A stretch of DNA of 64,000 bases from Bacteroidales bacterium. GTDB lineage: Bacteria; Bacteroidota; Bacteroidia; Bacteroidales; F082. The notes under the pieces were generated by a model, which ran no database searches, was not told the origin of the DNA, and saw nothing but the letters and a program-made list of their open reading frames with translations. Of the stretch, positions 41,834 to 51,499 are shown one piece after another; positions within the stretch are counted from its first letter, which is position 1, and each line of letters begins with the position of its first letter. The DNA is taken from positions 1 through 64,000 of the forward strand of contig JAKIVD010000014.1 of the NCBI GenBank assembly GCA_021647205.1, in the 5' to 3' direction. Both the position numbers and the translations under genes were made by a program.

Positions 41834-43885
41834 TCAGCCTTTCCAAAATCTCAGCACCAACACTTCGGCAAGTAAGATTGAGAGGGCGAAAATAATAAAT
41901 AGCATCCATAATTTGCCCGCTGTTTGCAAGCTGTTAATAACATTTGTTTGTGTATTGACCGAACTGTCCAATACTTTAAAATTTACTAATCCGCTATTGT
42001 TTAATTCTTCCCTGATTTCGTCCGGGGAATAGTACTCGGTTTGCGATTCGCTGCGGTTGTAGTTGAAGGCAAAAACATGCCAGGTGGAATCGCCCAGCCG
42101 TAAGTTATAGAAACCATCGGTTTCCGGTTTGCTGTTCCGGAGCAGTAGGTGTAAATCGCCGTTGGCGGATTGTTGTTCAGGAATAAAAGTATAACCGGAA
42201 GTGGCCTGTTGCAGGCTGAAAACTGTCTCGCTTTCGGGAACAGTACCCAAACCGGCAGTCAGGAACTCATCTTTGTCCAGGGTATAAAACAAGCGGGGAA
42301 TCACGCCGCCGGTAACGGCGACACCGTACATTAGCGGAACAAACAGTGCCTGGGAACTGAAATTGCCAAAACCCTTGTCCAGTGAAACCGACAGCAGAAA
42401 GAGCTGTCCGGCCCCGATATTTTTCCTCAACAGAAAATCATCACCGTTCAACAGGCTGACCAGGTTTTCCAATCCCGAAGAAACAGGATAGCCATAACGG
42501 AAATGCTTGTTGACGGTAGGCAACTCAGCATTTTCGGGTATTTTGTTGACAGACTCCCGGAATAAAACATCCGATTTTTTAATACGCACCACGCGGCTCC
42601 TTGCCGTGTCCAGTCCAAGAATACGGCCTGCCTGCATGCTTTGCAGGAATTTGTTTTTTTCGGTCAATTCACTTTCTTCCCCCGGGACGAACAGGACTGT
42701 TCCCCCCTGTTCCAGGTATGATTTAAGCTGGTTCAGTAAACCGGAAGAGTAGGAGGGGAGGCTGTTCAGGATAATGAGTTTGAAGGTCTTGAGTTTGTTG
42801 TAGTCAATTTGCCGGTAATTCATTTTCACGAAGTGGAAAACACTGTCGGTCTGGTAAAACAGTTGCAGTACTTTGCTGTTTTCGCCATTGTGTACTTCCA
42901 GAACCCGAAGGTTTTGTTTTAGCTTGAAGCTGAAATAAAACTTGTCATCAAAAGTGATGGGATAGTCTTCTGTTTCGATAAGCCCGCTATGCCAGCCCGC
43001 CTTTCCCGCACTAAAACTTACCCGTACTGTTTTGGTACTACGGGCTTTCAGGTTAACCCCTGCCACTGCTTTTTGTTGCCCGTCGATACTTACGGTTAGT
43101 GGTATTTTTTCGTAATCTTCGCCCGAAGCATTGCGCAGGCGGATAAGCAGCTGAACCGGCCTGCCGGGAATGAGAACGGGTGTTGGAATCCAACACGAAT
43201 CAATATAGATGTTCCTGCTCCTGCTTTGCTTTAACGGGATGAAATAATAATTGCCCAGCGAATCTGTGGGGAAGTCGGGAGCATCGAAGGCATTCTTCTG
43301 GAAGTCGGAATAAATAAAAAGTTCGTAACGGCCAATATTTTTTTTCCCGACAAGGTGTAAGCCTTTCCACAAGGCTGACGACAGGGGTCGGTAGGCCGGC
43401 GAAATGCTGAGTTCTTCCAGCGTGGAAAACATTCGTTCTTTGTTCATGGTATTTCGTCCGCTGCCTGGTTCGTTACTGAGCAGTGCAAAGCGCATGTCGC
43501 GCGGCGATTGGGCAATCAGTTCCCTTGTGCTGGTTACAGCTTCGTTAAAAAGCTGCCCATGCTCACCTTCGGCCCGCATGCTGAACGAGTTGTCGATGTA
43601 AACCGCCCTGAGCCGCTCACCTGATTTCCCTTGTCTTTTTCCGTTCTTGCCCCATTGTGGCCCGGCAAAAGCCAATACGAGGAACAAAATGGCCAGCAAG
43701 CGCAACAGCAAAACAACAAGGTGCTTCAGTTTATTCTGCTTCCGGGTTTCGGCAGTGATGTTTTTAAGGAATTCAATATTACTGAAATAAAACTTTTTGT
43801 ACCGCCTGAAATTGAACAGGTGAATGATGATCGGAATCAGCAGGGCGAACAGCCCGTATAAAAATTCAGGATGGTTAAAACTCAT
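41834..43885 (-). CDS. BatA-like membrane protein with N-terminal Bat and vWA-like domains
   Basis: 683 residues. It starts with the BatA N-terminal motif FLYGLFALLIPIIIHLFNFRRYKKFYFSN. A second helix near residue 55 (VVLLLRLLAILFLVLAFAGP) and a von Willebrand A-like core follow, with YIDNSFSM as the MIDAS-like DxSxS site. A large periplasmic region and a C-terminal helix (LWMLFIIFALSILLAEVLVL) complete it. Bat proteins belong to the Bacteroides aerotolerance family, but this one has no batB-batE neighbours, so it is a stand-alone relative. Such proteins likely sense or stabilise the envelope; the exact role is unknown. Confidence 0.85.
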   Translation of the reverse strand: MSFNHPEFLYGLFALLIPIIIHLFNFRRYKKFYFSNIEFLKNITAETRKQNKLKHLVVLLLRLLAILFLVLAFAGPQWGKNGKRQGKSGERLRAVYIDNSFSMRAEGEHGQLFNEAVTSTRELIAQSPRDMRFALLSNEPGSGRNTMNKERMFSTLEELSISPAYRPLSSALWKGLHLVGKKNIGRYELFIYSDFQKNAFDAPDFPTDSLGNYYFIPLKQSRSRNIYIDSCWIPTPVLIPGRPVQLLIRLRNASGEDYEKIPLTVSIDGQQKAVAGVNLKARSTKTVRVSFSAGKAGWHSGLIETEDYPITFDDKFYFSFKLKQNLRVLEVHNGENSKVLQLFYQTDSVFHFVKMNYRQIDYNKLKTFKLIILNSLPSYSSGLLNQLKSYLEQGGTVLFVPGEESELTEKNKFLQSMQAGRILGLDTARSRVVRIKKSDVLFRESVNKIPENAELPTVNKHFRYGYPVSSGLENLVSLLNGDDFLLRKNIGAGQLFLLSVSLDKGFGNFSSQALFVPLMYGVAVTGGVIPRLFYTLDKDEFLTAGLGTVPESETVFSLQQATSGYTFIPEQQSANGDLHLLLRNSKPETDGFYNLRLGDSTWHVFAFNYNRSESQTEYYSPDEIREELNNSGLVNFKVLDSSVNTQTNVINSLQTAGKLWMLFIIFALSILLAEVLVLRFWKG

Positions 43886-43909
43886 CTAATCCAGCAGTAT
43901 TTAAGCTGC

Positions 43910-43917
43910 CAAAAGTA
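43910..43917 (-). promoter_or_regulatory. -7 element TACTTTTG for the BatA-like gene
   Basis: Exact consensus on the minus strand, 24 nt upstream of the ATG at 43885. Confidence 0.5.
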
Positions 43918-43952
43918 AAGAAAAAACGAAAAGGAAAAGTGCCCTTAGGGCG

Positions 43953-44070
43953 CCATTTGTGCTATGTGCTCCATTTGTTCTTCGCACGTCATTTAGCGGT
44001 CATTTGTTGTCAGTTGCCCTTTGGGCTTCATTGGGGTCATTGTCGTTCGGAGGTCAATGGGCTTCATTTT
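43953..44070. repeat. Degenerate TCATTTG-type short repeats
   Basis: CATTTG, CATTTAG, TCATTTG, TCATTG, TCAATG and CATTTT recur at irregular spacing in a gene-free space between gdhA and the BatA-like gene. This looks like an eroded short-repeat array and shows no reading frame of interest. Confidence 0.45.
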
Positions 44071-44076
44071 GAGATC

Positions 44077-44110
44077 AGAGGCTTCCAGGTGCAAGCACTC
44101 TGGAAGGTCT
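44077..44110. repeat. REP-like palindrome, CTTCCAG...CTGGAAG family, distant copy
   Basis: AGAGGCTTCCAG pairs with CTCTGGAAGGTCT across 34 nt. It shares the arms of the 8025/8254 units but has a different centre (GTGCAAGCA). It lies downstream of gdhA in a gene-free space. Confidence 0.6.
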
Positions 44111-44159
44111 TAAGATATCAGTCACCACTCACCACTGGCCACTCACCGACAACAATTCC

Positions 44160-45497
44160 CTAAATCACTCCCTGGTCGAGCATGGCGTTGGCTACTTTGA
44201 GGAAGCCGGCAACATTGGCGCCTTTCACGTAATCGACGCTGCCGTCGGTTTGTTTGCCGTGCTTTACACAGGCTTCGTGGATGCTTTTCATAATGTGGTG
44301 CAATTTGGCATCAACTTCTTCCGTAATCCATGCCATTTTCATGGCATTTTGTGTCATCTCCAAACCTGAGGTGGCAACACCGCCGGCGTTCACTGCTTTT
44401 CCGGGCCCGAATAAAATGCCATTGCTTTGCAGCACATGAACGGCTTCAGGGGTAGAGGGCATATTGGCACCTTCGGCTACACACATACATCCATTATCTA
44501 CCAGGTTTTTTGCATCATTTTCGTCCAGTTCGTTTTGTGTGGCGCAGGGTAGTGCAACATCCACTTTCACTTCCCAGGGGTGTTTTCCGGGATGGAAAGC
44601 AGCTTCGGGGAATTCTTCGGCATAGGGTTCTACTATATCCATATTTGATGCCCTGAGCTCAAGCATATAGTCAATCTTTTCCCCGGAGATGCCTTCGGGG
44701 TCATAAATATAACCGTCGGGGCCTGAAATGGTAACTACTTTTCCGCCCAGTTGGTTCACTTTGGTTGTTGCACCCCAGGCCACATTTCCAAAACCAGAGA
44801 TGGCTACCGTTTTTCCTTCAAAAGTTTCGCCTTTGGTCCCCAGCATTTCCTGTGTAAAATAAACGGCACCAAATCCCGTGGCTTCAGGGCGAATAAGGCT
44901 GCCGCCCCAGTTGATCCCTTTTCCGGTCAGTATGCCGATGTGTTCGTGCTTCAGCTTTTTGTACATGCCATATAAATACCCGATTTCTTTTCCTCCCACG
45001 CCGATGTCGCCGGCGGGCACATCAGTGTCAGGGCCAATCAGGTGCCAGAGTTCCAGCATAAATGCCTGGCAGAAACGCATGATTTCAGCATCTGATTTTC
45101 CTTTGGGGTTGAAATCAGAGCCGCCTTTGCCACCACCCATGGGCAGGGTTGTCAGCGCATTCTTGAAAATCTGCTCAAAGCCTAAAAACTTCAGGATGCT
45201 CAGGTTGACGCTGGGGTGAAATCGCAAACCGCCTTTATAGGGGCCAATGGCATTGTTAAACTGAACGCGGTAACCCAGGTTGACATGAACATTCCCCTCA
45301 TCATCCATCCACGGTATTTTAAAGGTTAGCACCCGGTCGGGCTCAACCAACCTGTCGATAATGCCGGCACTGGAAAAATGGGGGTTTTCATCCACAACAT
45401 GCTCAATGGATTCCAGCACTTCGCGCACTGCCTGAAGGTATTCGTTTTCGCCCGGATGCTTCTTTTCCAGATCGTTGATCAATTTATTTAGGTCCAT
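44160..45497 (-). CDS. gdhA: NADP-specific glutamate dehydrogenase
   Basis: 445 residues of the hexameric GdhA family. The substrate-binding region IGPYKGGLRFHPSVN, the catalytic-lysine loop LPMGGGKGGSDFNPKGKSD and the Asp of VPAGDIGVGGKE are complete. The nucleotide-binding fold is GFGNVAWGATTKVNQLGGKV. It links 2-oxoglutarate, ammonia and glutamate in nitrogen assimilation. A promoter-like sequence lies ~42-70 bp upstream. Confidence 0.96.
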   Translation of the reverse strand: MDLNKLINDLEKKHPGENEYLQAVREVLESIEHVVDENPHFSSAGIIDRLVEPDRVLTFKIPWMDDEGNVHVNLGYRVQFNNAIGPYKGGLRFHPSVNLSILKFLGFEQIFKNALTTLPMGGGKGGSDFNPKGKSDAEIMRFCQAFMLELWHLIGPDTDVPAGDIGVGGKEIGYLYGMYKKLKHEHIGILTGKGINWGGSLIRPEATGFGAVYFTQEMLGTKGETFEGKTVAISGFGNVAWGATTKVNQLGGKVVTISGPDGYIYDPEGISGEKIDYMLELRASNMDIVEPYAEEFPEAAFHPGKHPWEVKVDVALPCATQNELDENDAKNLVDNGCMCVAEGANMPSTPEAVHVLQSNGILFGPGKAVNAGGVATSGLEMTQNAMKMAWITEEVDAKLHHIMKSIHEACVKHGKQTDGSVDYVKGANVAGFLKVANAMLDQGVI

Positions 45498-45538
45498 GGA
45501 ATCAGGTGTTTGATGTTATATTTGACAAAGTGATGCCG

Positions 45539-45567
45539 CAAAATTAAGCTTAATCTTAAAAGTACAA
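45539..45567 (-). promoter_or_regulatory. gdhA promoter, TTG-N18-TAATTTTG
   Basis: On the minus strand TAATTTTG (45539-45546) has a TTG 18 bp upstream (45565-45567), 41 nt before the gdhA ATG. The remaining space up to 45719 shows no gene. Confidence 0.55.
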
Positions 45568-45719
45568 TATGCTGACGGATAAAAGCAGGGGCTCATAACA
45601 ATTTTGGATAAACCGGTTTAGCGCGATCTATCTGAAAACCAAAAAGGATGCGGCGATCAAAATAAAGGATGATACCTGCATATTCACCGGTTCAATAACC
45701 TGCAAATAACAAACCGCCT

Positions 45720-46361
45720 TCAATCTTGCTGTATCCCCTTGTCATAAACCACCATTTTTTCCAGCCGGCCTTCCTGATCGTACCATTTTTCCGGCCCGTG
45801 TTTCAGGTTCTTCACATAAGGGATTTCGCGTTGCAGTTTACCGTTGGGGTACCAGGCTTTTTGGGTGCCTGTGCCGTTTTCAAAATTGCCGACACCAACA
45901 ATGTTCCCGTAAATGTCATAATAAACCCAGCGCCCGGTGAAGTAGCCTTTGTTGTACCTGCCACTGATTTTTGGCTTACCATTCGCGTACCATTGGTTGA
46001 AAACGCCGTCCAGTGTGTCGTTCGCGTAGTTTTCTTCGGTTGCCTTGTTTCCGTTCTCGTCGTAAGTCAGTGTCCTGCCTTCCAGTTTGCCGTCTTTGTA
46101 AAAAGAAACAGACTCCGGTTTACCGTTCGGGTACCATCTCTTCAAAGGCCCGTCGAGTACATTGTCCTTATAAAATACCTCTTGTTCTTTGCGTCCGTTT
46201 TCAAAATACCAGACCGACCTGCCGTTGAGTTTTCCATTTTCGTAACTCAATTCGGATTGTACATTTCCGTTGTCCCAGAACTTTTTTTTGTTCCCGGAAC
46301 AAGCACACATCAACAGAAATGACAACAGCACAACAATGCTTAAGCTGTATTTGGAAATCAT
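45720..46361 (-). CDS. Lipoprotein with MORN/YwqK-type repeats
   Basis: 213 residues from MISKYSLSIVVLLSFLLMCAC, a lipoprotein signal with a lipidated Cys after MCA. The rest is about seven YwqK/MORN-like repeats (YENGKLNGRSVWYFENG, DNVLDGPLKRWYPNGKP, DGKLEGRTLTYDENGNK and so on), each with a GxxxxxYxNG pattern. These form short beta-hairpins found in many Bacteroidota envelope proteins, often of unknown binding role. Its ATG overlaps the stop of the LysM/binding-protein gene by one base (TGATG), so the two are translationally coupled and probably work together. Confidence 0.85.
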   Translation of the reverse strand: MISKYSLSIVVLLSFLLMCACSGNKKKFWDNGNVQSELSYENGKLNGRSVWYFENGRKEQEVFYKDNVLDGPLKRWYPNGKPESVSFYKDGKLEGRTLTYDENGNKATEENYANDTLDGVFNQWYANGKPKISGRYNKGYFTGRWVYYDIYGNIVGVGNFENGTGTQKAWYPNGKLQREIPYVKNLKHGPEKWYDQEGRLEKMVVYDKGIQQD

Positions 46362-48757
46362 CAGTGGGAGAGTTTTGGCGGCCATTTTGGGTCGGGCAGT
46401 TTTTGAATATTGTAATTGTTGTAACGAAGCATGTGCCAGTAAGTGTTTTCAAGGTTTCTGGCCCGGCCGGTTTGTTCCATCCGGTAAAACCCACGCAACA
46501 TTTTCATGGGGGCCTTTGGCAGACAGCGGTAAAGTTTCTTGTCGAAACGAAACAGTGCGTACAACATATAATAGGTAATATCAAATCCGGCAAAGCCGAA
46601 ATTGTTGGGTTCCGTTTTAAATTGTTGCCGGAAAGAATGGACAAACTGCTGAACATTCTGCGAATTGTAGTCAATAAAATCGGTGGAGAAATACAGCAGG
46701 TTCATGTTGTTGGCCTGCACATTATCAATATTGTTAAACCTTTCCCAAGATGGCATTCCAATGATTTGAATGTTCAGCGAATCGCGAAATTCGTTCAGCT
46801 TGTTCATCACATCCATCACGAAAGCTTTGTTTTCACCGTAAATAATTACCAGGTTGGTACGGAGGGGGCCGGCTGTTTCCATGAAAGGGACAAGGCCGTT
46901 GTTCATAAAGACAATCCGGGTAAGCGAATTGTCAAATGTGGTGCTGTCGGTCAGGGATTCCGAAATCATTTCCGGGTCCATCCTCCTGCCTTCGAGACTG
47001 TAAACGGGAAGCGGGCTTTGGTCGTCGAACTCCTCGTCGCGGTGTGCCACGGCAATGGCAAGGTTGTAGATGTCGGTATTGGAGATTTTGATTTGTGGTG
47101 GAACGACCGTCTTGATTTTATGCCGGATGGCTGCCAGTTTATCCTGGTCTTTAAAGGCCGATTGTGTAACAAGAAATACCCGGGCACCCTGATAATATTC
47201 GGCGATGAGCGCAGCAAGCAGGTCGGGCTGGTACTTCGTCCCTGACTTGACCTTCAACACAGTCCTGTATTTTTCCACTGTTTCGCTGCGGTAAGAGAGG
47301 GGATTGACAACCGGGATGTTGAAATTTCCGGCGAACAAAGCCACCTGATCAAAGCTTTGCTGGTAAAACGGGCCGATGATCAAATCCATCTGCCTGATTT
47401 CAGGCTTTTGCAAAACCCTGACCGTTTTGGTAATACTTTTGTCCACATCGTAAACAAACAGCTCGATTTTCATTTCCTGTGCACGCAGGGAATCCACTGC
47501 CATCAGCGCACCTTCGTAAAAATGGAGGAAGCGGAAAGGTTTAAAATTGTCCTGGTTGACGGACAGGAAGCTTTCGGTGTTGAGGCTGTCCATCTCTTCG
47601 AGGAAGAGCGGGACCATCAGGGCAACTTTGAAAGTTTTCCCTTTGATGGGTTTTTGTTTGCTGCAGCGTGAAGGGGCCTCAAGCCCGCCATGTTCTTCTT
47701 TGGGGCTTTCTTCTGTCCTGCTCTCTTTGCCTGTGCTTTCATTTGCCAGGATAGCTTTTCCGCCAATGGGTATTTTCACGGTTTGCCCTGCATACAATTT
47801 GTTGCCCAGCGATGGGTTGATGTCCAGTATTTCGTAGGCCGGAACCCGGTACAATTTAGCCACTTTCTGGATTTTCGTGGTCCTGGTAATCTTGTGAACG
47901 ATGTAAGTACCGGCAACGGTGATACGCGGAATGTTGATGATTTGTCCTGTTTTTATTTTTGGGTTCAGGCCGGGGTTGGCATTGTAAATATCATCCACAG
48001 TTAGCCCGTATTCGCGGGCAATGCTGTACAAGGTTTCTTTCCTTTTGACTTTGTAGCGAACGGTTTCGGTTTTTTGTTCCTGTTTTTTTTCCTGTTGTTT
48101 GGCTGGGGTTTGCGGAATACGCAGCCTTTCGCCGAGAGGGGGGCTGTTCGACAAACCGGCATTCACCGCCCTGATCTTTTCAGGGCTTGTTCCGTATTGC
48201 TCTGCTATACTTTGGAGGGTTTCCCCGGCAATGACGGTATGCCTGAAACCGGGAACAACCCGAATCGTCGGGTCAAAGCTCACCTGATCTTCTTCGTCAG
48301 CAGAAGGCAAAACCGGTATTTTAATGTACTCGCCCTTCCGAAGGGGCAGCATCAACATGGGGTTTGCATTTCTGATGGCCGCTACCGGAATATTATAGAG
48401 GCTGCTGATGTGGGACAATGACTCGTTATTGGAAGCAATGTGGTAGAAAAAATCAAAACCGGAAGTCTTGAGCTCTTTGCTGACCTGCTGTTCTTTGTTC
48501 ACCGTGGGGATCCACAATTTCTGGTCGATACTGATCCCGTTTTCAGTCCCGGGGTTTTCAAAATAAATTTCGTCCACACTCACGTCGTAGGCTTTGGCAA
48601 TGGCGTAAACTGTTTGTCCCTGCTGAACGGTGTGCACAAAATACTGTTTCCCCCCATGTTCTTCTATTTGTTTGGAGATGATGACCCTGAGCTGCTGCTG
48701 GGCCTGCATGCCACCGATGGAAACAAGAAAAACAAGGCTTAAAAAAAATCTTCTCAC
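46361..48757 (-). CDS. Protein with five LysM domains and a periplasmic-binding-like C-terminal domain
   Basis: 798 residues from a GTG start (VRRFFLSLVFLVSIGGMQAQ, a signal peptide). Five LysM repeats follow (QGQTVYAIAKAYDVSVDEIY; NESLSHISSLYNIPVAAI; AGETLQSIAEQYGTSPEKI; KETLYSIAREYGLTVDDIY; TTKIQKVAKLYRVPAYEIL), spanning ~30-370, which bind peptidoglycan glycan. The C-terminal ~400 residues resemble a type 1 periplasmic-binding fold (VALMVPLFLEEMD, DLIIGPFYQQSFDQVALFAG, FNIPVVNPLSYRS, GFAGFDITYYML). The frame from ATG 48814 starts upstream of a -7 element, so the GTG at 48757 is preferred. The fusion would tether a ligand-binding sensor to the cell wall. It is coupled to a MORN lipoprotein downstream. 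Confidence 0.85.
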   Translation of the reverse strand: MRRFFLSLVFLVSIGGMQAQQQLRVIISKQIEEHGGKQYFVHTVQQGQTVYAIAKAYDVSVDEIYFENPGTENGISIDQKLWIPTVNKEQQVSKELKTSGFDFFYHIASNNESLSHISSLYNIPVAAIRNANPMLMLPLRKGEYIKIPVLPSADEEDQVSFDPTIRVVPGFRHTVIAGETLQSIAEQYGTSPEKIRAVNAGLSNSPPLGERLRIPQTPAKQQEKKQEQKTETVRYKVKRKETLYSIAREYGLTVDDIYNANPGLNPKIKTGQIINIPRITVAGTYIVHKITRTTKIQKVAKLYRVPAYEILDINPSLGNKLYAGQTVKIPIGGKAILANESTGKESRTEESPKEEHGGLEAPSRCSKQKPIKGKTFKVALMVPLFLEEMDSLNTESFLSVNQDNFKPFRFLHFYEGALMAVDSLRAQEMKIELFVYDVDKSITKTVRVLQKPEIRQMDLIIGPFYQQSFDQVALFAGNFNIPVVNPLSYRSETVEKYRTVLKVKSGTKYQPDLLAALIAEYYQGARVFLVTQSAFKDQDKLAAIRHKIKTVVPPQIKISNTDIYNLAIAVAHRDEEFDDQSPLPVYSLEGRRMDPEMISESLTDSTTFDNSLTRIVFMNNGLVPFMETAGPLRTNLVIIYGENKAFVMDVMNKLNEFRDSLNIQIIGMPSWERFNNIDNVQANNMNLLYFSTDFIDYNSQNVQQFVHSFRQQFKTEPNNFGFAGFDITYYMLYALFRFDKKLYRCLPKAPMKMLRGFYRMEQTGRARNLENTYWHMLRYNNYNIQKLPDPKWPPKLSH

Positions 48758-48787
48758 AGTACTGTTTTTTGGTTGGGAAACGAATTT

Positions 48788-48795
48788 CAAAAATA
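48788..48795 (-). promoter_or_regulatory. -7 element TATTTTTG for the LysM/binding-protein gene
   Basis: Exact TAnnTTTG on the minus strand, 30 nt upstream of the GTG start; a TTTG lies 16 bp further up, slightly too close for an ideal -33 box. Confidence 0.5.
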
Positions 48796-49089
48796 AAAAT
48801 AAACCGTAACACAAACGCGGGGCATTTAAGATTGTTGTGTTTTCAGCGGCGAATGTCTTTACACGGCTGGAAAGCTGCTGCGAAACCCGCTGAACGGGCT
48901 TTTGCTTTCACCGGGTTGAAATCAGGGAGTTGGTAAAACGCTTTCAATACTGCCCGGATACTTTGAGTGTCTGTTTTTTTCCTGCTACTTCCATCTGCTG
49001 CGGTGTGTTTTAATCTGGGGTATTTTTGAATGGGTGGCGAATAAATGTACCGCGGGAAGCCACATGCCCTGAAACAACTATTCCGACCT

Positions 49090-49112
49090 GCTAAGTCCTT
49101 CGGCGACTTAGC
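49090..49112. repeat. Stem-loop just after guaA
   Basis: GCTAAGTC and GACTTAGC pair perfectly over 8 bp around CTTCGGC, starting 6 bp beyond the guaA stop. There is no T-run, so it may be an mRNA stabiliser rather than a terminator. The rest of 48815-49089 holds no gene that I can see. Confidence 0.6.
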
Positions 49113-49118
49113 GTGTCG

Positions 49119-50648
49119 CTACTCCCACTCAATCGTAGCCGGTGGTTTTGAGCTGATGTCGTACACCACGCGGTTCACCCCTTTTACTTTGTTGATGATA
49201 TCGCTGGAAACTTTTGCCAGGAACTCATAAGGGAGTTGCGACCAGTCGGCCGTCATGCCGTCGGTGGAGCCGACTGCGCGAAGGGCAACCACATTTTCAT
49301 AGGTTCTTTCGTCACCCATCACACCCACTGTCTGCACCGGTAACAATACGGCAAAAGCCTGCCAGACTTCGTCGTACAATCCCATTTCTTTCATGGTGTT
49401 GATGTAAATGTAATCCACCTCCTGCAAGACCCTCACACGCTCCGGGGTAACATCGCTGATGATACGGATGCCCAGTCCCGGGCCGGGGAAAGGGTGGCGG
49501 TTAATCAGGTCGGCCGGCATGTTCATGGCACGGCCGATGCGCCGTACCTCATCTTTAAATAAGGAGTTGAGCGGCTCCACTACTTTCAACTTCATGAAGT
49601 CGGGCAGGCCACCCACATTGTGGTGCGATTTAATCGTCGCCGAGGGCCCTTTTACCGAAACAGACTCAATCACATCCGGGTAAATGGTCCCCTGGGCCAG
49701 CCACTGAACATCTTCAATAAGGTGTGCTTCGTGGTCGAATATTTCGATGAATTTATTACCGATGATTTTGCGTTTGGCCTCGGGGTCTTCCACCCCTTTC
49801 AGGGCATCGAGAAAATCGCCGGAGGCATTCACCCCTTTCACATTCAGCCCCATGTCTTTGTAGGAATACAACACATCTTTGAATTCATTCTTCCGCAACA
49901 AGCCATTGTCCACAAAAATACAATACAGGTTTTTGCCGATGGCTTTGTCCAGTAAAACGGCAGCTACAGAGGAATCGACACCGCCCGAAAGGCCAAGTAC
50001 GACTTTGTCGTCTTTCAGTTTTTCCTTCAGCGATTGTACCGTTGTTTCGATGAATGAATCGGGCGTCCAGTTTTGGGAACAGCCACAAATTTCCACGATA
50101 AAATTCTTCAGTAATTGTTTGCCTTCGCTTGTGTGGTAAACCTCGGGGTGGAATTGAATGCCATAAGTTTTCTCGTTATCAATTTTAAAGCCTGCAACTT
50201 CCACGCTTGCCGTGCTGGTAATCTTGCTGAAATTTTCCGGAAGGTGAAGAATGGTATCGCCATGCGACATCCAAACCTGTGTGCCGTCTGACAAACCGCG
50301 CATCAACACACAATTCTGGTCGATAAAACCCAGGTTGGCCCTGCCGTATTCGCGTATCTCCGATGGGAGGACTTCACCACCTTCGGCTTGCGCCATATAT
50401 TGTGCGCCATAGCAAACACCGAGCAGTGGAAGTTTCCCGCGGATTTTGCTCAAGTCAGGGATGGGTGCCTCTTTGTCCCTCACCGAGAAGGGGCTTCCGG
50501 AAAGGATAACCCCTTTTACACCGGTGGTCAGTTCCGGGATTTTATTGAAGGGAAAAATTTCGCAGTAAACATTTAACTCTCTCACCCTGCGTGCAATAAG
50601 CTGGGTGTACTGGGAGCCGAAATCGAGGATGATGATGGTTTCTTGCAT
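49119..50648 (-). CDS. guaA: GMP synthase (glutamine-hydrolysing)
   Basis: 509 residues. The N-terminal glutamine amidotransferase domain has the nucleophile in [14 protein letters not shown] and His/Glu in [11 protein letters not shown]. The ATP-pyrophosphatase domain has [12 protein letters not shown]. The C-terminal dimerisation domain ends PPATIEWE. It converts XMP to GMP; guaB, encoding the preceding step, is at 60.6 kb. A -7 element ends only 5 nt before its ATG, and a heptamer array covers the -33 region. Confidence 0.97.
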   Translation of the reverse strand: MQETIIILDFGSQYTQLIARRVRELNVYCEIFPFNKIPELTTGVKGVILSGSPFSVRDKEAPIPDLSKIRGKLPLLGVCYGAQYMAQAEGGEVLPSEIREYGRANLGFIDQNCVLMRGLSDGTQVWMSHGDTILHLPENFSKITSTASVEVAGFKIDNEKTYGIQFHPEVYHTSEGKQLLKNFIVEICGCSQNWTPDSFIETTVQSLKEKLKDDKVVLGLSGGVDSSVAAVLLDKAIGKNLYCIFVDNGLLRKNEFKDVLYSYKDMGLNVKGVNASGDFLDALKGVEDPEAKRKIIGNKFIEIFDHEAHLIEDVQWLAQGTIYPDVIESVSVKGPSATIKSHHNVGGLPDFMKLKVVEPLNSLFKDEVRRIGRAMNMPADLINRHPFPGPGLGIRIISDVTPERVRVLQEVDYIYINTMKEMGLYDEVWQAFAVLLPVQTVGVMGDERTYENVVALRAVGSTDGMTADWSQLPYEFLAKVSSDIINKVKGVNRVVYDISSKPPATIEWE

Positions 50649-50653
50649 GGGTG

Positions 50654-50661
50654 CAAAGATA
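50654..50661 (-). promoter_or_regulatory. -7 element TATCTTTG 5 nt before the guaA ATG
   Basis: Exact consensus on the minus strand. Transcription from it would begin at about the start codon, implying a leaderless or nearly leaderless guaA mRNA. Confidence 0.5.
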
Positions 50662-50671
50662 GGGGAAAATG

Positions 50672-50722
50672 AAAGTCTAAAGTTTAAAGTTTAAAGTTTA
50701 AAGTTTAAAGTTTAAAGTTTAA
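50672..50722. repeat. Heptamer array AAAGTTT (7 units)
   Basis: Perfect 7-bp period, starting 10 bp upstream of the guaA -7 element and covering the -33 position. Beyond it, 50723-50883 shows no gene but a TATTTTCG (one mismatch to the -7 consensus) near 50866, upstream of the next gene. Confidence 0.9.
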
Positions 50723-50883
50723 TGTATAAAAGAAATGGCGGGATCCGGAATTGCCTTGCGTACATTCTTTCGACAACATATCCCAACATGGCAGGCTCAG
50801 ATGCTTCCGGGTTTTTTGAACGCCGGATTGCCTTCAAACTTCAATACTTCTAAATACATTGCTTATTTTCGCAAACAAAAACC

Positions 50884-51384
50884 ATGGTAGTGAAATCCCG
50901 AAAAAAAAGAAGTTCCGGTAGCCCGAAAAGCCCGGTGAAACAATTTGCATTCATCCTGATTCTTCTTGCTATTCTTTCTGTTGTAATTGGCTATTTTGTC
51001 TTGAAGAGTGAGGATACAGAAGAGGGGTTGCCGGTCAAAACAACAACAGAAGCGATGCAGGAAGAAGAGCCCGTACTTGATGTGGAACCTGCTTACACGG
51101 GAACCTGGGTGAGTAATTACGATGGGGCCATATTGACGATGAACCGGTTTTCATTTACGCTCGAAATGCCGTCAGTTGATCAGAAAGCAGCCATTAAAGG
51201 TGAACTTTCTGTTGTGAAAAATGTGTTGACTTTTGTTTATACGACTGGATCGGAAAGCTGCCACGGGGAGGAAGGCCATTACCAATTTACCCTGGAAGAC
51301 AATGGCGACATCTTTTTCAAATTGATTAAAGACAATTGTAAAAGCCGGAAAGCAAGAATGGAAGAAAGCTGGTTCAGGCTTTAA
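50884..51384 (+). CDS. Membrane-anchored protein of unknown function
   Basis: 166 residues. A basic N-terminus (KSRKKRSSGSPKSPVKQ) leads to one transmembrane helix (FAFILILLAILSVVIGYFVL, ~21-41). A 25-residue acidic linker follows, then a C-terminal beta-rich domain (GTWVSNYDGAILTMNRFSF, VLTFVYTTGSESCHGEEGHY, DGDIFFKLIKDNC-like ending). The C-terminal domain looks like a small lipocalin-like or glutamine-cyclotransferase-like barrel with two cysteines that may bond. The topology suggests the domain faces the periplasm. No named family recognised. Confidence 0.7.
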   Translation: MVVKSRKKRSSGSPKSPVKQFAFILILLAILSVVIGYFVLKSEDTEEGLPVKTTTEAMQEEEPVLDVEPAYTGTWVSNYDGAILTMNRFSFTLEMPSVDQKAAIKGELSVVKNVLTFVYTTGSESCHGEEGHYQFTLEDNGDIFFKLIKDNCKSRKARMEESWFRL

Positions 51385-51499
51385 CGGGTTGCCCTTCGGG
51401 TTTGCTTCGCTTCGCAGGTTGCGTGTTATTGGGTGCTTTCGAAACCTGACATTGTCCGATGAATCCTGAAGCACCGGTGAGCAGGCGGTTAAGCCACAA

